59,310 nucleotides of DNA from Nostoc sp. CCCryo 231-06 (GCA_023522315.1 JAHCSU010000290.1:1-59310); one strand, 5' to 3'. Counted from the first letter of the stretch, positions 9,498 to 18,378 are shown. A program made the numbers and translations. The notes: a model not told the origin generated them from the sequence alone.

Positions 9498-12400
9498 ATG
9501 CCTAAGCATCTACTTAAAAAGCGATCATCGCCTTTTTTCATTTTTCCCTTTACCCTGCTGTTGACTCTCCTCCTCGCCCTGCCTTGGGTGAGTGCGAAAG
9601 AACGGCCTAAGCCCAAACCGGAAGCGTGGCAGATTAACGGTATCGTTGCTGCCCTTGATGATGGATATGACGGAGTAAAGAAACTCGCTTTTAATAAATT
9701 CAATGAATATGATCTAAAAAATTTGAAATTGGTGGTTCAGAAACCAGAGGATATTGCTCAGAAACTTTTCAACATCCTCAAGGATAAAACCGTTGATAAA
9801 GATGTTCGTTCTGATGCAGCAGAGGCATTGGGAAATCTGGGGGAGGTAGCCAAACCCTACGTCAAAGACATCGCTGACATCCTCAAGGATAAAACCGTTG
9901 AATCAACTGTTCGTTCCGGTGCAGCATCGGCATTGGGAAATCTGGGGGAAACTGCCAAACCTTACGTCAAAGATATCGCTGACATCCTCAAGGATAAATC
10001 CGTTGACAAATATGTTCGTTCCCGTGCAGCAGAGGCATTGGGAAATCTGGGGGAGGCAGCCAAACCCTACGTCAAAGACATCCTCGACATCCTCAAGGAT
10101 AAATCCGTTGACTCAACTGTTCGTTTGAGTGCAGCATCGGCATTGGGAAATCTGGGAGAGGCAGCTAAACCCTACGTCAAAGACATCGCTGATATCCTCA
10201 AGGATAAAACCGTTGAACCTTATTTTCGTTCCAGTGTAGCATTGACATTGGGAAATCTGGGGGAGGCTGCCAAACCCTACGTCAAAGACATCGCTGACAT
10301 CCTCAAGGATAAATCCGTTGACTCAACTGTTCGTTTGAGTGCAGCATCGGCATTGGGAAAGCTGGGGGAGGCTGCCAAACCCTACGTCAAAGACATCCTC
10401 GACTTCCTTAAGGATAAAACCGTTAACAACTTTGTTCGTTTCGGTGCAGCATGGGAATTGGGAAATCTGGGAGAGGCTGCCAAACCCTACGTCAAAGACA
10501 TCCTCGACATCCTCAAGGATAAATCCGTTGACTCAACTGTTCGTTTGAGTGCAGCATCGGCATTGGGAAATCTGGGAGAGGCAGCTAAACCCTACGTCAA
10601 AGACATCGCTGATATCCTCAAGGATAAATCCGTTGACTTAACTGTTCGTTCCAGTGTAGCAGAGGCATTGGTAAATCTGGGGGAGGCTGCCAAACCTTAT
10701 GTCAAAGACATCTTCCACTTGCTTAAGGAGAATACTTCTAGCATTCTTAAAATTAATAATGGCTCCGACATTCTTAAAATTAATGGCTCCAAGGTTGGTT
10801 TTAGTCCAGTAAAGGCATTAGGAAATCTGGGGGAGGCAGCTAAACCCTACGTCAAAGACATCGCTGATATCCTCAAGGATAAAACCGTTGATGACTCTGT
10901 TCGTTCTGATGCAGCAGAGGCATTGGGAAATCTGGGGGAGGCAGCCAAACCCTATGTCAAAGATATTTTCGACTTCCTCAAGGATAAATCCGTTAACTCC
11001 TCTGTTCGTTCCCATGCAGCAGTGGTATTGGGAAATCTGGGGGAAGCTGCCAAACCCTACGTTAAACACATCGTTAACATCCTCAAGGATAAAACCGTTG
11101 ACTCTGATGTTCGTTCCAGTGCAGCATCGGCATTGGGGAAGATAGAACAACTCAACCTGAATAATGTTGTTGTAATTCTGGATAGCGTCTATTACGCAGG
11201 TCAGTCAGAATTTGAACAGTGGCGGTTTTTAAGCTATTTTCTAGGTGGCGGCACTGATGAAGTCAAAACACTGCTTACATGGCTGGGTTTTCCTGACACT
11301 AAAACAATTCCTGCTAAATTAAGCCACGATCGCGGTGATAAAACTCTCAAAATCTTTGCCCAAGCTTGGGAACCTAGCCGAGATTTTACACGATTACGGG
11401 AAGACTTGGCAAAGCAAATTGCTGTAGTTGCGAGAAAAGTCTCTTGGCAACCACAAGATATTGTTATTTTAGAAACTCACTACAACAACCTCAAAAATGC
11501 CGGATTCAATGAAGCTGATTCGCTGCAATCAGTAATAGTTAACCTCAAGGGTTGGCAGTGGTTTCTCAACGCCAGAATGATGATTTTAATTCACGCTACC
11601 TTTTGGCTTGCCCTTATCTTCGCTTATCCCAAATTTCCCCAAGTCCAAGCCATCTTCTTTTGGAACCCTTGGGTAAGACGCATTTTAGGCGTGGGCTACG
11701 TCGGCTTTCTCCTCGCTTGGATTCCCTTTTTCCGTCGCAAATTATTTGAACCCTTCAAGCCTTCTCTGTTAGCCGATGCCGGGTTAGATAATTTTAACCC
11801 CCAAACATACTTCCCAGAATCTCAGGTGAAAGTTCCCAGTGCAGAAAAACCCCAAGCAATTACCCAGGTGCTACCCAGCATCACCGGGCAAATTGTTCTA
11901 GAAGGTGATTCCGGCTTGGGTAAGTCGATGTTTCTGCGCCATCTGGTAAAAACCTCACCGCGCATTGTGGTTTATCTCCCAGCCCGCAAGTGCGACAAGG
12001 GGGTAATTGAAGCAATTCAAGCCAAGCTGCACGGGCAAGCACAAGATGCTGATTTTCTCAAGAATTTAATTTACAGTGGTGCTTTAGATATCTGCATTGA
12101 CGGACTCAACGAAGTCACAGCCGACACCAGGGCTAAAATTTGCCAGTTTGTCGAAAGCTATTTCCGGGGTAATATCATCATGACCACCCAGCCCCTAGAG
12201 TGGACACCACCTTCAACAGCCAAGATATATAAATTACAGCCCCTTGAACAAGCCCAAATTCAGCAATTTTTGCTTTCCCGTCAGCCGCGACTCCCCAAAG
12301 ATGCCAAAGTACAAGGTGATGATTACAAACAAGCTTGCAATAATTACTTAGCTCAAGCCCTCAGCAACCAGCAATCATCTGAGGAATTAGCTGCTAATCA

Positions 12401-12962
12401 AAGGGTTCTCTCTAACCCAATGGATTTAACTGTTGTGGCGTTAATGATCTCTCAAAGCGAATACCCCGACCTGTTTCACCTGCAAGAACAGCAATATAAT
12501 TTGATTGCAGCCGAATACCTGCAAGAGTGGAATCAGGAATTTCCCTTAAAAAAATTCTCCGATGCTGTTTATCAAATGCGGCTGAACGATGAACAGGCGC
12601 TACCTGCGGATGACTTTTACCAGGTAGTCCAGTCTTTAGAAGATGAGAAATATAAAATGGTGGTCAGCCGTCAGTGGCAAAACGAAGAAGGTGCAGCCAA
12701 GAGAGAATGGTATTTCCGCCACGACAAGATTATGGATTTCTTTTTAGTGCAGAACTTTCTGGGCGAGAAGGATGAAGCGAAAAATCGGCTGATTGACCAC
12801 ATGGGCGACTCCCGTTTTCGGGGTGTGTACTTTTTGCTAGTCAACTTATTGCCTTTGGATGCTGCTAAAGAACTGAAGGAAAAATTAGTTCAATACGCCG
12901 CCGATACCAAAGACCATACTGTGAGTGATACCTTTGTGCAATTGTTGCGGCCAAGGGCGTGA
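9498..12962 (+). CDS. Membrane HEAT-repeat protein with NACHT-like ATPase domain
   Basis: A 1154-residue protein. I chose the ATG giving MPKHLLKKRSSPFF because a basic start followed by a hydrophobic stretch (about 14-32) reads as a signal or anchor; a TTG at 9447 is also open. Residues about 90-550 are thirteen HEAT-like units of exactly 35 residues (NLGEAAKPYVKDI...), with one 15-residue insertion after unit 10. Two hydrophobic segments follow (about 692-712 and 735-753). Next is a STAND/NACHT-type P-loop ATPase: Walker A GDSGLGKS at about 803 and Walker B LDICIDGLNEV at about 865, then a helical C-terminus. NACHT proteins often act as signal or defence switches, with repeats as the sensor. 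Here the sensor is N-terminal and the protein is membrane-bound. The role is unproven. Confidence 0.85.
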   Translation: MPKHLLKKRSSPFFIFPFTLLLTLLLALPWVSAKERPKPKPEAWQINGIVAALDDGYDGVKKLAFNKFNEYDLKNLKLVVQKPEDIAQKLFNILKDKTVDKDVRSDAAEALGNLGEVAKPYVKDIADILKDKTVESTVRSGAASALGNLGETAKPYVKDIADILKDKSVDKYVRSRAAEALGNLGEAAKPYVKDILDILKDKSVDSTVRLSAASALGNLGEAAKPYVKDIADILKDKTVEPYFRSSVALTLGNLGEAAKPYVKDIADILKDKSVDSTVRLSAASALGKLGEAAKPYVKDILDFLKDKTVNNFVRFGAAWELGNLGEAAKPYVKDILDILKDKSVDSTVRLSAASALGNLGEAAKPYVKDIADILKDKSVDLTVRSSVAEALVNLGEAAKPYVKDIFHLLKENTSSILKINNGSDILKINGSKVGFSPVKALGNLGEAAKPYVKDIADILKDKTVDDSVRSDAAEALGNLGEAAKPYVKDIFDFLKDKSVNSSVRSHAAVVLGNLGEAAKPYVKHIVNILKDKTVDSDVRSSAASALGKIEQLNLNNVVVILDSVYYAGQSEFEQWRFLSYFLGGGTDEVKTLLTWLGFPDTKTIPAKLSHDRGDKTLKIFAQAWEPSRDFTRLREDLAKQIAVVARKVSWQPQDIVILETHYNNLKNAGFNEADSLQSVIVNLKGWQWFLNARMMILIHATFWLALIFAYPKFPQVQAIFFWNPWVRRILGVGYVGFLLAWIPFFRRKLFEPFKPSLLADAGLDNFNPQTYFPESQVKVPSAEKPQAITQVLPSITGQIVLEGDSGLGKSMFLRHLVKTSPRIVVYLPARKCDKGVIEAIQAKLHGQAQDADFLKNLIYSGALDICIDGLNEVTADTRAKICQFVESYFRGNIIMTTQPLEWTPPSTAKIYKLQPLEQAQIQQFLLSRQPRLPKDAKVQGDDYKQACNNYLAQALSNQQSSEELAANQRVLSNPMDLTVVALMISQSEYPDLFHLQEQQYNLIAAEYLQEWNQEFPLKKFSDAVYQMRLNDEQALPADDFYQVVQSLEDEKYKMVVSRQWQNEEGAAKREWYFRHDKIMDFFLVQNFLGEKDEAKNRLIDHMGDSRFRGVYFLLVNLLPLDAAKELKEKLVQYAADTKDHTVSDTFVQLLRPRA
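9762..11148 (+). repeat. 105-bp in-frame tandem array (13 units)
   Basis: Within the HEAT-NACHT gene the motif catcctcaagg and close variants recur at 9771, 9876, 9981, 10086, 10191, 10296, 10401, 10506, 10611, 10716, 10866, 10971 and 11076. The spacing is exactly 105 bases, except for one 150-base step that carries a 45-base insertion. Similarity is high at the DNA level, including silent positions, so units have probably been copied recently. Confidence 0.9.
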
Positions 12963-13046
12963 TATTAATTCGTAATTCGTAATTCGTAATTCGTAATTAA
13001 TAAAGAGACTTCTAGGCTGAGGGTAAATTATTGATTTAATTAAAAT

Positions 13047-13249
13047 GAGTCTTTTAGCTCCATTAAAGAGTCTTTGAACTCCATTAAAGAGTCTTTGAAC
13101 TCCATTAAAGAGTCTTTGAACTCCATTAAAGAGTCTTTGAACTCCATTAATGAGTCTTTGAACTCCATTAATGAGTCTTTTAGCTCCATTAATGAGTCTT
13201 TGAACTCCATTAATGAGTCTTTGAACTCCATTAATGAGTCTTTTACTAG
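13047..13249. repeat. 21-bp minisatellite, about ten units
   Basis: Units of gagtctttgaactccattaa plus one base start at 13047 and every 21 bases to 13236. The first units end in a and the later ones in t, so two subtypes form two blocks. Each unit contains the small inverted pair gagt/actc. Reading frames through it give heptads such as NSINESL (plus) or MEFKDSL (minus), which I regard as chance. Confidence 0.9.
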
Positions 13250-13250
13250 A

Positions 13251-13282
13251 CAAAACGCACACCAATTATGATCAGTGTGCGT
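13251..13282 (-). terminator. Likely intrinsic terminator of thrS
   Basis: On the minus strand, acgcacac and gtgtgcgt form an 8-bp stem with a 12-base loop. TTTT follows directly, 14 bases after the thrS stop. Confidence 0.45.
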
Positions 13283-13295
13283 CTGCGGTTAGATT

Positions 13296-15197
13296 TTAGA
13301 AATTCTCGAACTTAGCGATCGCATCCTTCATCTTATCCACCACCTCATCTACAGCGATAACTCCCAATTCCCCAGAGGCGCGGGTACGGATACTCAAGGT
13401 GTTGGTTTCCACTTCCTTAGCTCCCACCACAGCCATCACGGGTATTTTTTCTTTCTCTGCATTGCGAATCTGTTTACCTAAGCGATCGCCACTAGTATCA
13501 ACTTCTGCACGGATGCCCAATGCACGCATCTTCGCCACCACATCTTTAGCAAAGTCTAGCTGTGTATCACCCACTGGCAATAATCTAGCTTGCACTGGCG
13601 CTAACCACAAAGGGAAATCACCCGCATATTCTTCAATTAAGATCCCAATCAGCCTTTCCAATGAACCAAAAGGCGCACGGTGAATCATTACTGGACGTTT
13701 GCGAACCCCATCTTCAGCGACATATTCCAATTCAAAGCGTTCAGGCAAATTGTAATCTACCTGCACAGTTCCTAATTGCCACTCCCGATCTAGGGCATCA
13801 CTAAAGATAAAATCAAGTTTGGGCCCATAAAAAGCCGCTTCTCCAATCCCTTCAAAATGTTCCATCCCCAAAGTTTCAACTGCCCGACGAATTGCACCTT
13901 CGGCTTTGTCCCAAACTTCATCTGAACCAATGTACTTATCACTAGCTGGATCGCGGAAACTGAGTCTAGCTTTAAAGTTCTTCAGTTGCAGACTATTGAA
14001 CACCGACAAAATCAAATCCACCACACTGAGGAATTCACTATCTAGCTGTTCTGGGGTAACGAACAGGTGAGAATCATCAACAGTAAAACCGCGCACCCGC
14101 GTTAAACCGCCCAATTCCCCTGATTGTTCGTAGCGGTAAACAGTGCCAAATTCCGCCAAGCGCATCGGTAGTTCTCGATAAGAGCGTAACTCACTCTTAT
14201 ATATTTGGATGTGGAAGGGGCAGTTCATCGGCTTCATGACGAAGCCCTGTTCCTGTGCAGCAGCTTCTTCATTATCTGCCATCAAAGGGAACATATCTTC
14301 TTTATATTTCTGCCAATGTCCAGAGGTTTTAAATAAATCTACTCTGGCAATGTGAGGCGTTACTACAGATAAATAACCCCGTTTTAACTGTTCTTGCTTG
14401 AGGAAGTCTTCTAAAGTACTCCGCAACAGAGTCCCTTTGGGTGTCCACAAAGGTAAACCCGGCCCTACTAGATCGGAGAATATAAATAATCCCAGTTCCT
14501 TCCCAAGTTTGCGGTGATCTCGCCGTAGCGCTTCTTCTTTGCGTCGCTTATATTCAGTGAGTTGTTCTGGACTTTCCCAAGCGGTAGCGTAGATGCGTTG
14601 TAATTGAGCTTTAGTTTCATCCCCGCGCCAATAAGCACCAGCAACGCTTTCTAGTTCAATTGCCTTGGGGTTTAATTCACTGGTATTTTCCAGATGAGGC
14701 CCTGCACACAAATCCCACCATTCATTCCCTAGGTGGTAAATCGTGATTGGTTCTTCTTTGATATCTGCCAGGATTTCTAGCTTGTAAGGTTCCTTAATTT
14801 CCTGAATCCGGCGTTCGGCTTCTTCGCGGCTGACTTCTTCTCGAATAACCGCTAACTTGCGATTAATAATCTTCACCATCTCTTTCTTGATGACTTTGAG
14901 ATCATTTTCGCTAAATGGTTCTGGATTGTCGAAGTCGTAGTAAAAACCGTTTTCAATCCAAGGGCCGATTGTAACTTGCGCCTTGGGAAACAGCTTTTGT
15001 ACCGCCATTGCCATTACATGGGAAGCAGTGTGGCGAATCTTTTTTAGGTTCTCCGATTCGCTGGTACGCGGTAAATAAATTTTTTCAACTTGTTCTGAGT
15101 GTTCGGACTGATTTGATGAATTTGGCGACATTGGCTGCTGAACCATTGGCGAAGTGATTACAAAAGGTGATTTATCTGAATCTGTAGGCTTATTCAA
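13296..15197 (-). CDS. thrS: Threonyl-tRNA synthetase
   Basis: A 633-residue class II aminoacyl-tRNA synthetase that charges tRNA-Thr. A 40-residue polar start stands where many bacterial enzymes have a TGS domain, so that domain is absent. The editing domain follows, with metal-type residues H56/H60 (HTASH) and C164/H168 (CAGPH). The catalytic core has MKPMNCPFH, motif 2 around TVYRYEQSGELGGLTRVRGF, and motif 3 in HRAPFGSLERLIGI. An anticodon-binding domain closes the protein. Some heterocystous cyanobacteria have two ThrRS genes, one induced by zinc shortage. I see no Zur-like palindrome in the 360-base leader, so this may be the housekeeping copy, but that is inference. Confidence 0.97.
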   Translation of the reverse strand: MNKPTDSDKSPFVITSPMVQQPMSPNSSNQSEHSEQVEKIYLPRTSESENLKKIRHTASHVMAMAVQKLFPKAQVTIGPWIENGFYYDFDNPEPFSENDLKVIKKEMVKIINRKLAVIREEVSREEAERRIQEIKEPYKLEILADIKEEPITIYHLGNEWWDLCAGPHLENTSELNPKAIELESVAGAYWRGDETKAQLQRIYATAWESPEQLTEYKRRKEEALRRDHRKLGKELGLFIFSDLVGPGLPLWTPKGTLLRSTLEDFLKQEQLKRGYLSVVTPHIARVDLFKTSGHWQKYKEDMFPLMADNEEAAAQEQGFVMKPMNCPFHIQIYKSELRSYRELPMRLAEFGTVYRYEQSGELGGLTRVRGFTVDDSHLFVTPEQLDSEFLSVVDLILSVFNSLQLKNFKARLSFRDPASDKYIGSDEVWDKAEGAIRRAVETLGMEHFEGIGEAAFYGPKLDFIFSDALDREWQLGTVQVDYNLPERFELEYVAEDGVRKRPVMIHRAPFGSLERLIGILIEEYAGDFPLWLAPVQARLLPVGDTQLDFAKDVVAKMRALGIRAEVDTSGDRLGKQIRNAEKEKIPVMAVVGAKEVETNTLSIRTRASGELGVIAVDEVVDKMKDAIAKFENF

Positions 15198-15561
15198 CTA
15201 TAACGACTTTGATTTTTGCTTTTTTCACCTTTATTTTCTAACTACTGGCTTAATTTGTGATAGGGGATAAAGATAAATTTTTCATTGGTTCGCTGAGGAT
15301 CAAATTCAGGATTCCACGCGTAGGCGTAGCCCGTCGTAGACATCGCTAAATTATCTTATCAATTGCAACTTGCTGTCAGCTATACCTATTAGATGCCTCT
15401 CCAAAGGAACTGTACAAATCCATTAGCAAGACTATATAATGATTTATGTGTTCTTTGTTACAATTTTTTACATGCTCGAATTATGAGAGAATGGAAAAAA
15501 ATGTTAAGAAACGTAAATAACGTTAATATTAGTAAGAAACTTTGAAATATCCTTCTCATTT
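15198..15561. other. Divergent promoter region thrS/DUF2605
   Basis: This 364-base spacer holds one copy of the gcgatgtctacgacgggc repeat family at 15318-15346 and no gene. It should contain promoters for both flanking genes. Confidence 0.45.
15318..15346 (-). repeat. Dispersed 29-bp repeat, gcgatgtctacgacgggc family
   Basis: An inverse-strand copy ending in taggcgtagc-type sequence. Its 29 bases match the copy found inside the SAM hydroxide adenosyltransferase gene at 48045-48073. Confidence 0.8.
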
Positions 15562-15879
15562 ATGTCAGACTCAAATTTACCAGGGACTGATTTGCTAGAA
15601 ACGGTTTTAGAACCCCTGCTGGAAGATTTTCAGCATTGGTTTACGCGATCGCGTCATTTACTCGAAACCGAGCAACTATCATTTATGAGTCACCAAGAGC
15701 AATCTGACTTGCTTTTGCGGGTTAAGCAAGCGCAGGATGAACTAAATACGGCGAAGATGCTATTTACTGCTACTGATAAACAAGTCGGGATTGATATGGC
15801 AACGTTAATGCCTTGGCATCAATTAGTAACAGAATGCTGGAATGTTGCAATGCGCTTTCGCCAAGCGCGTGAAGCCTAA
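15562..15879 (+). CDS. DUF2605 family protein
   Basis: A 105-residue soluble, mostly helical protein with the conserved pattern LLETVLEPLLEDFQHWFTRSRHLLE...QEQSDLLLRVKQAQDEL, which I recognise as the cyanobacterial DUF2605 family. No catalytic residues are known. It is followed on the same strand by a DUF2973 gene 330 bases on; I recall these two families as neighbours in many cyanobacteria. The function is unknown. Confidence 0.8.
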   Translation: MSDSNLPGTDLLETVLEPLLEDFQHWFTRSRHLLETEQLSFMSHQEQSDLLLRVKQAQDELNTAKMLFTATDKQVGIDMATLMPWHQLVTECWNVAMRFRQAREA

Positions 15880-16209
15880 GCTACAGATGGAAGCATCTGT
15901 TAAATTTTGGCAGCCTACTTAGCGATGTCTCAAGACTTGCCTTCTTTGCGTCTACACAAGAGAGGAAATCAGCCGTCAAAGAAATAGTAAACAAGTCTTA
16001 ACACTTTCTTAACATTCTTTTGATTAACAAAAGAATGTATCCTATGCTACCGTAAGTGGAATAACGGTTGACAAATAGCTTCATATAAATGTAACCGCAC
16101 AAAGGGTGCTTCAAATACTCGTCTTAACTGTGAGTCACAGTGTCGGCGAAACAAAGCGTTACAAAATCAAAATAAAGTTTTAAAAATTACTGTCCTGGAG
16201 GAAAATCCA
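15880..16209. other. 330-base spacer between DUF2605 and DUF2973
   Basis: No gene is seen. It likely has the promoter of the DUF2973 gene. An inverted pair around acattcttttgattaacaaaagaatgt (arms acattctttt and aaaagaatgt) lies at about 16010-16040. Confidence 0.45.
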
Positions 16210-16539
16210 ATGTTACACCTACTTTACATTCTTGCTTTTACAATCCTTGCATTTATAGCTGTTGGCAACTTAATTCGTAACCTGATCATGTTCAGTTTTG
16301 ATCGGGAGCGAACTTACCCGACGAATTCCTCGCCAATGAATAATCAAGGTAACTATGGTTATTATTCATCAAAAAAACAGTTTGTACCCCATCCAGAGTT
16401 ATTAGATAGCGCTGGCAAGTTAATTAAAGAACCACTTTTGGTAATGCGTTCGATTAACGTTGAAGATGCGCGTCAACATCTCGATGCACTTTACGAAGCA
16501 TCCCCAGGACATAAAAGAGAAAATTCTGAAGAAGGATAA
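16210..16539 (+). CDS. DUF2973 family membrane protein
   Basis: A 109-residue protein with one N-terminal membrane helix (about 2-25, LHLLYILAFTILAFIAVGNLI). The polar tail has HPELLDSAGKLIKEPLLVMRS and a C-terminal ARQHLDALYEASPG motif typical of DUF2973. A strong ribosome-binding site (ggagg, about 9 bases ahead) supports the ATG. It is probably membrane-anchored with a cytoplasmic tail. The function is unknown; the pairing with DUF2605 suggests a shared role. Confidence 0.82.
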   Translation: MLHLLYILAFTILAFIAVGNLIRNLIMFSFDRERTYPTNSSPMNNQGNYGYYSSKKQFVPHPELLDSAGKLIKEPLLVMRSINVEDARQHLDALYEASPGHKRENSEEG

Positions 16540-16824
16540 GATTTAGGACTTAGGAGTTTGGGTGTGAATTATTGTTGTTTTACATCCTTAACCCTTTTTT
16601 TAACAGAAATTCCTTACCATTCTTGAATCGGAATTTGATTAACCTAACATTCGCCAGTTAATCCTAAAGCCGTATCATATTATTTATCGGGTTGAGGAAG
16701 ATAATAAACAGCTAAGTATTGCAAGGTTCTGGCACGCATCAAGATTCAGTCCTGAATTCTAACTGTAGGTTTTTGCAATAAAGCGTATTGACAACGTAAA
16801 TACATCTTGCCTAGACTATGAGGT

Positions 16825-17145
16825 ATGGATGTGTTTTTCGTGCTTAATAGTGTCACCTTCGTTTGGAACGAGGAGAAAGCTCGGATTAATCCCAGCAATC
16901 ATGACGGCATAACATTTCAGCAAGCCGTAGAAACTTTTTTCGATCCGTTTCTAGTGGTGGTTGATGCAAGCCGCAATGATGAACATCGGGATGCTGTGAT
17001 TGGGTTGGACAGACGATGGAATCTTTTATACCTCGTCTACATTGAGCGTGAAAACGACATGATTCGGCTCATATCGGCTCCGAAAGCGACACGCAAGGAA
17101 CGTGAATACTATGAAAGCTCGGCAGTATTCCTCTGTCATGAGTAG
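16825..17145 (+). CDS. BrnT-like toxin, without an adjacent BrnA
   Basis: A 106-residue protein with the BrnT pattern: VTFVWNEEKARINPSNHDGITFQQAVETFFDP, then DEHRDAVIGLDRRWNLLYLVYIERENDMIRLISAPKATRKEREYYE. BrnT toxins are RelE-fold ribonucleases normally neutralised by the antitoxin BrnA, encoded just downstream. Here the next genes are nucleases and no BrnA-like gene is present. It may be an orphan, a degenerate toxin, or controlled in trans. The tail SSAVFLCHE differs from what I expect for the family. Confidence 0.8.
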   Translation: MDVFFVLNSVTFVWNEEKARINPSNHDGITFQQAVETFFDPFLVVVDASRNDEHRDAVIGLDRRWNLLYLVYIERENDMIRLISAPKATRKEREYYESSAVFLCHE

Positions 17146-17214
17146 CGGGAGTTTTCTGCTTGTGTTCGAGGTTAGTAGCATAGAATAACCTGTGATCTAT
17201 TATTTAGAAGTGCA

Positions 17215-17628
17215 TTGACCAGATTTGAGTTTATAGTAGATGGGCCACCAGTCTCACAACAGGCCCGTAAGCGCGGTAAGGGCAATCGGCTTCAAGATTG
17301 GAAAACGACAGTGCGACAAGAGGCTGAAAAATACTGGTCTTCGGAACAAAAAACAGCTACTGGGTTGGTTATGCTCCAGATAACCTATTTTTATAATTCT
17401 GATAAAATGGATGTAGACAATATAGTGAAGCCTATTCAAGATGCAATTATTGGATTAGCCTACGTGGATGATAAGCAAGTAAGCGATCTCTTAGTTAGAA
17501 AGAGGAATTTATCAGGTAACTTTAGAATAGAAAACATGACCTCGACATTGACGGAAGGCTTCACCCGTGGCAATGAGTTCTTACATATTGTCGTAATTGA
17601 TGCTCCTGAGCAGGAGGTACTTACCTGA
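17215..17628 (+). CDS. RusA-like Holliday-junction resolvase family protein
   Basis: A 137-residue protein. The family core is clear: FIVDGPPVSQQARKRGKG at the N-terminus, then D66/D68-N69-K72-D76 in MDVDNIVKPIQDAIIG and YVDD (D85/D86), matching the acidic metal-binding residues of RusA, which cuts four-way DNA junctions. RusA genes usually sit in prophages, but no phage genes are seen here. The start is a TTG. Its stop overlaps the next gene's ATG (TGATG), with a caggagg site just before it, so translation of the two is coupled. The pairing implies a joint DNA or RNA-processing role. Confidence 0.8.
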   Translation: MTRFEFIVDGPPVSQQARKRGKGNRLQDWKTTVRQEAEKYWSSEQKTATGLVMLQITYFYNSDKMDVDNIVKPIQDAIIGLAYVDDKQVSDLLVRKRNLSGNFRIENMTSTLTEGFTRGNEFLHIVVIDAPEQEVLT

Positions 17629-18308
17629 TGGCAACTTCAACCGCAAACCTAGAAAGAGAGCGATTACTGAAACTAGCAGAGGAGTATCGTGAGAAGGGTT
17701 ACGAAGTTTTTTTTCATCCAAATCTAGAAGACTTGCCTGACTTCCTTAAAACCTATCGCCCCGACATGATAGTACGTAGAGGAGAAGAAAATGTAGTTAT
17801 TGAAGTCAAGTCGCGCGCCTCACTTAACTCTTCTTCTAATCAATACTTAAGTAATTTAGCTAAAGCGGTAGAAAAACATCCTGGGTGGAGATTTGAATTT
17901 GTAATGACCAACCCAGAGGATATAATGTATTCTCTGAAAGCAGAGGGTTCTCTTCAAGAACATGAAATAGAATCACAGTTGCAAGTAGCAAGGCACCTTA
18001 CAACGCAACATCCAGAATCAGGTATCCTATATTCCTGGTCTTTGGTAGAAGCAACTTTGAGACTTCTTGCCCAAAAGGAAGAGCTAAGTTTAGAAGGATT
18101 TGATCCACTGTACTTAATAAACCAATTAGCAACTGAAGGTGTAATTTCAAAATCTGAGTATCAGTTACTAATGAATGCACTCTTATTACGTAATTCTATT
18201 GCTCATGGCTTCAAAACTACAGAACTTACGCAAAATTCTGTATATGAATTGATCGAGCTTACAGAGCAACTCTTGAAAACTCTACACACTGGCGATGAAG
18301 CAGACTAA
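17628..18308 (+). CDS. AHJR-like restriction-endonuclease-fold protein with HEPN-like C-terminal part
   Basis: A 226-residue two-part protein. Residues about 10-100 look like the REase AHJR-like fold: YEVFFHPNLEDLPDFLKTYRPDMIV with D46, then VVIEVKSRA with E59-x-K61, a PD-(D/E)XK active site. Residues about 115-220 are helical (ILYSWSLVEATLRLLAQ...) and contain R188-x4-H193 in LLRNSIAHG, the RX4-6H pattern of HEPN ribonucleases, set in helices of the right kind. HEPN plus nuclease pairs are common in defence and toxin-antitoxin modules. It is translationally coupled to the RusA-like gene. The HEPN assignment rests on this motif only. Confidence 0.7.
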   Translation: MATSTANLERERLLKLAEEYREKGYEVFFHPNLEDLPDFLKTYRPDMIVRRGEENVVIEVKSRASLNSSSNQYLSNLAKAVEKHPGWRFEFVMTNPEDIMYSLKAEGSLQEHEIESQLQVARHLTTQHPESGILYSWSLVEATLRLLAQKEELSLEGFDPLYLINQLATEGVISKSEYQLLMNALLLRNSIAHGFKTTELTQNSVYELIELTEQLLKTLHTGDEAD

Positions 18309-18378
18309 CACTGTCTTGATCGTAGTAGATAGTAGGACAAGCCCTGGTGCTGAATTTCAGGTCATGCCATGCCGCCGA

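Larger units (their letters stand above)
12963..13295. other. Intergenic repeat-rich stretch
   Basis: It holds an aattcgt tandem repeat at about 12965-13000, a 21-bp minisatellite (13047-13249) and a terminator-like hairpin for thrS. Because 21 bases is seven codons, several frames stay open through the array; I do not call a gene. Confidence 0.6.

Noticed and set aside
9898..11145. Alternative-frame open stretches within the HEAT repeats
   Set aside because: The 105-base period keeps other frames open; they lack any folded-protein character.
13040..13271. Open frames on both strands through the 21-bp minisatellite giving heptad peptides
   Set aside because: The period is a multiple of three, so frames stay open by arithmetic. 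There is no ribosome site or family match; I treat it as a non-coding repeat.
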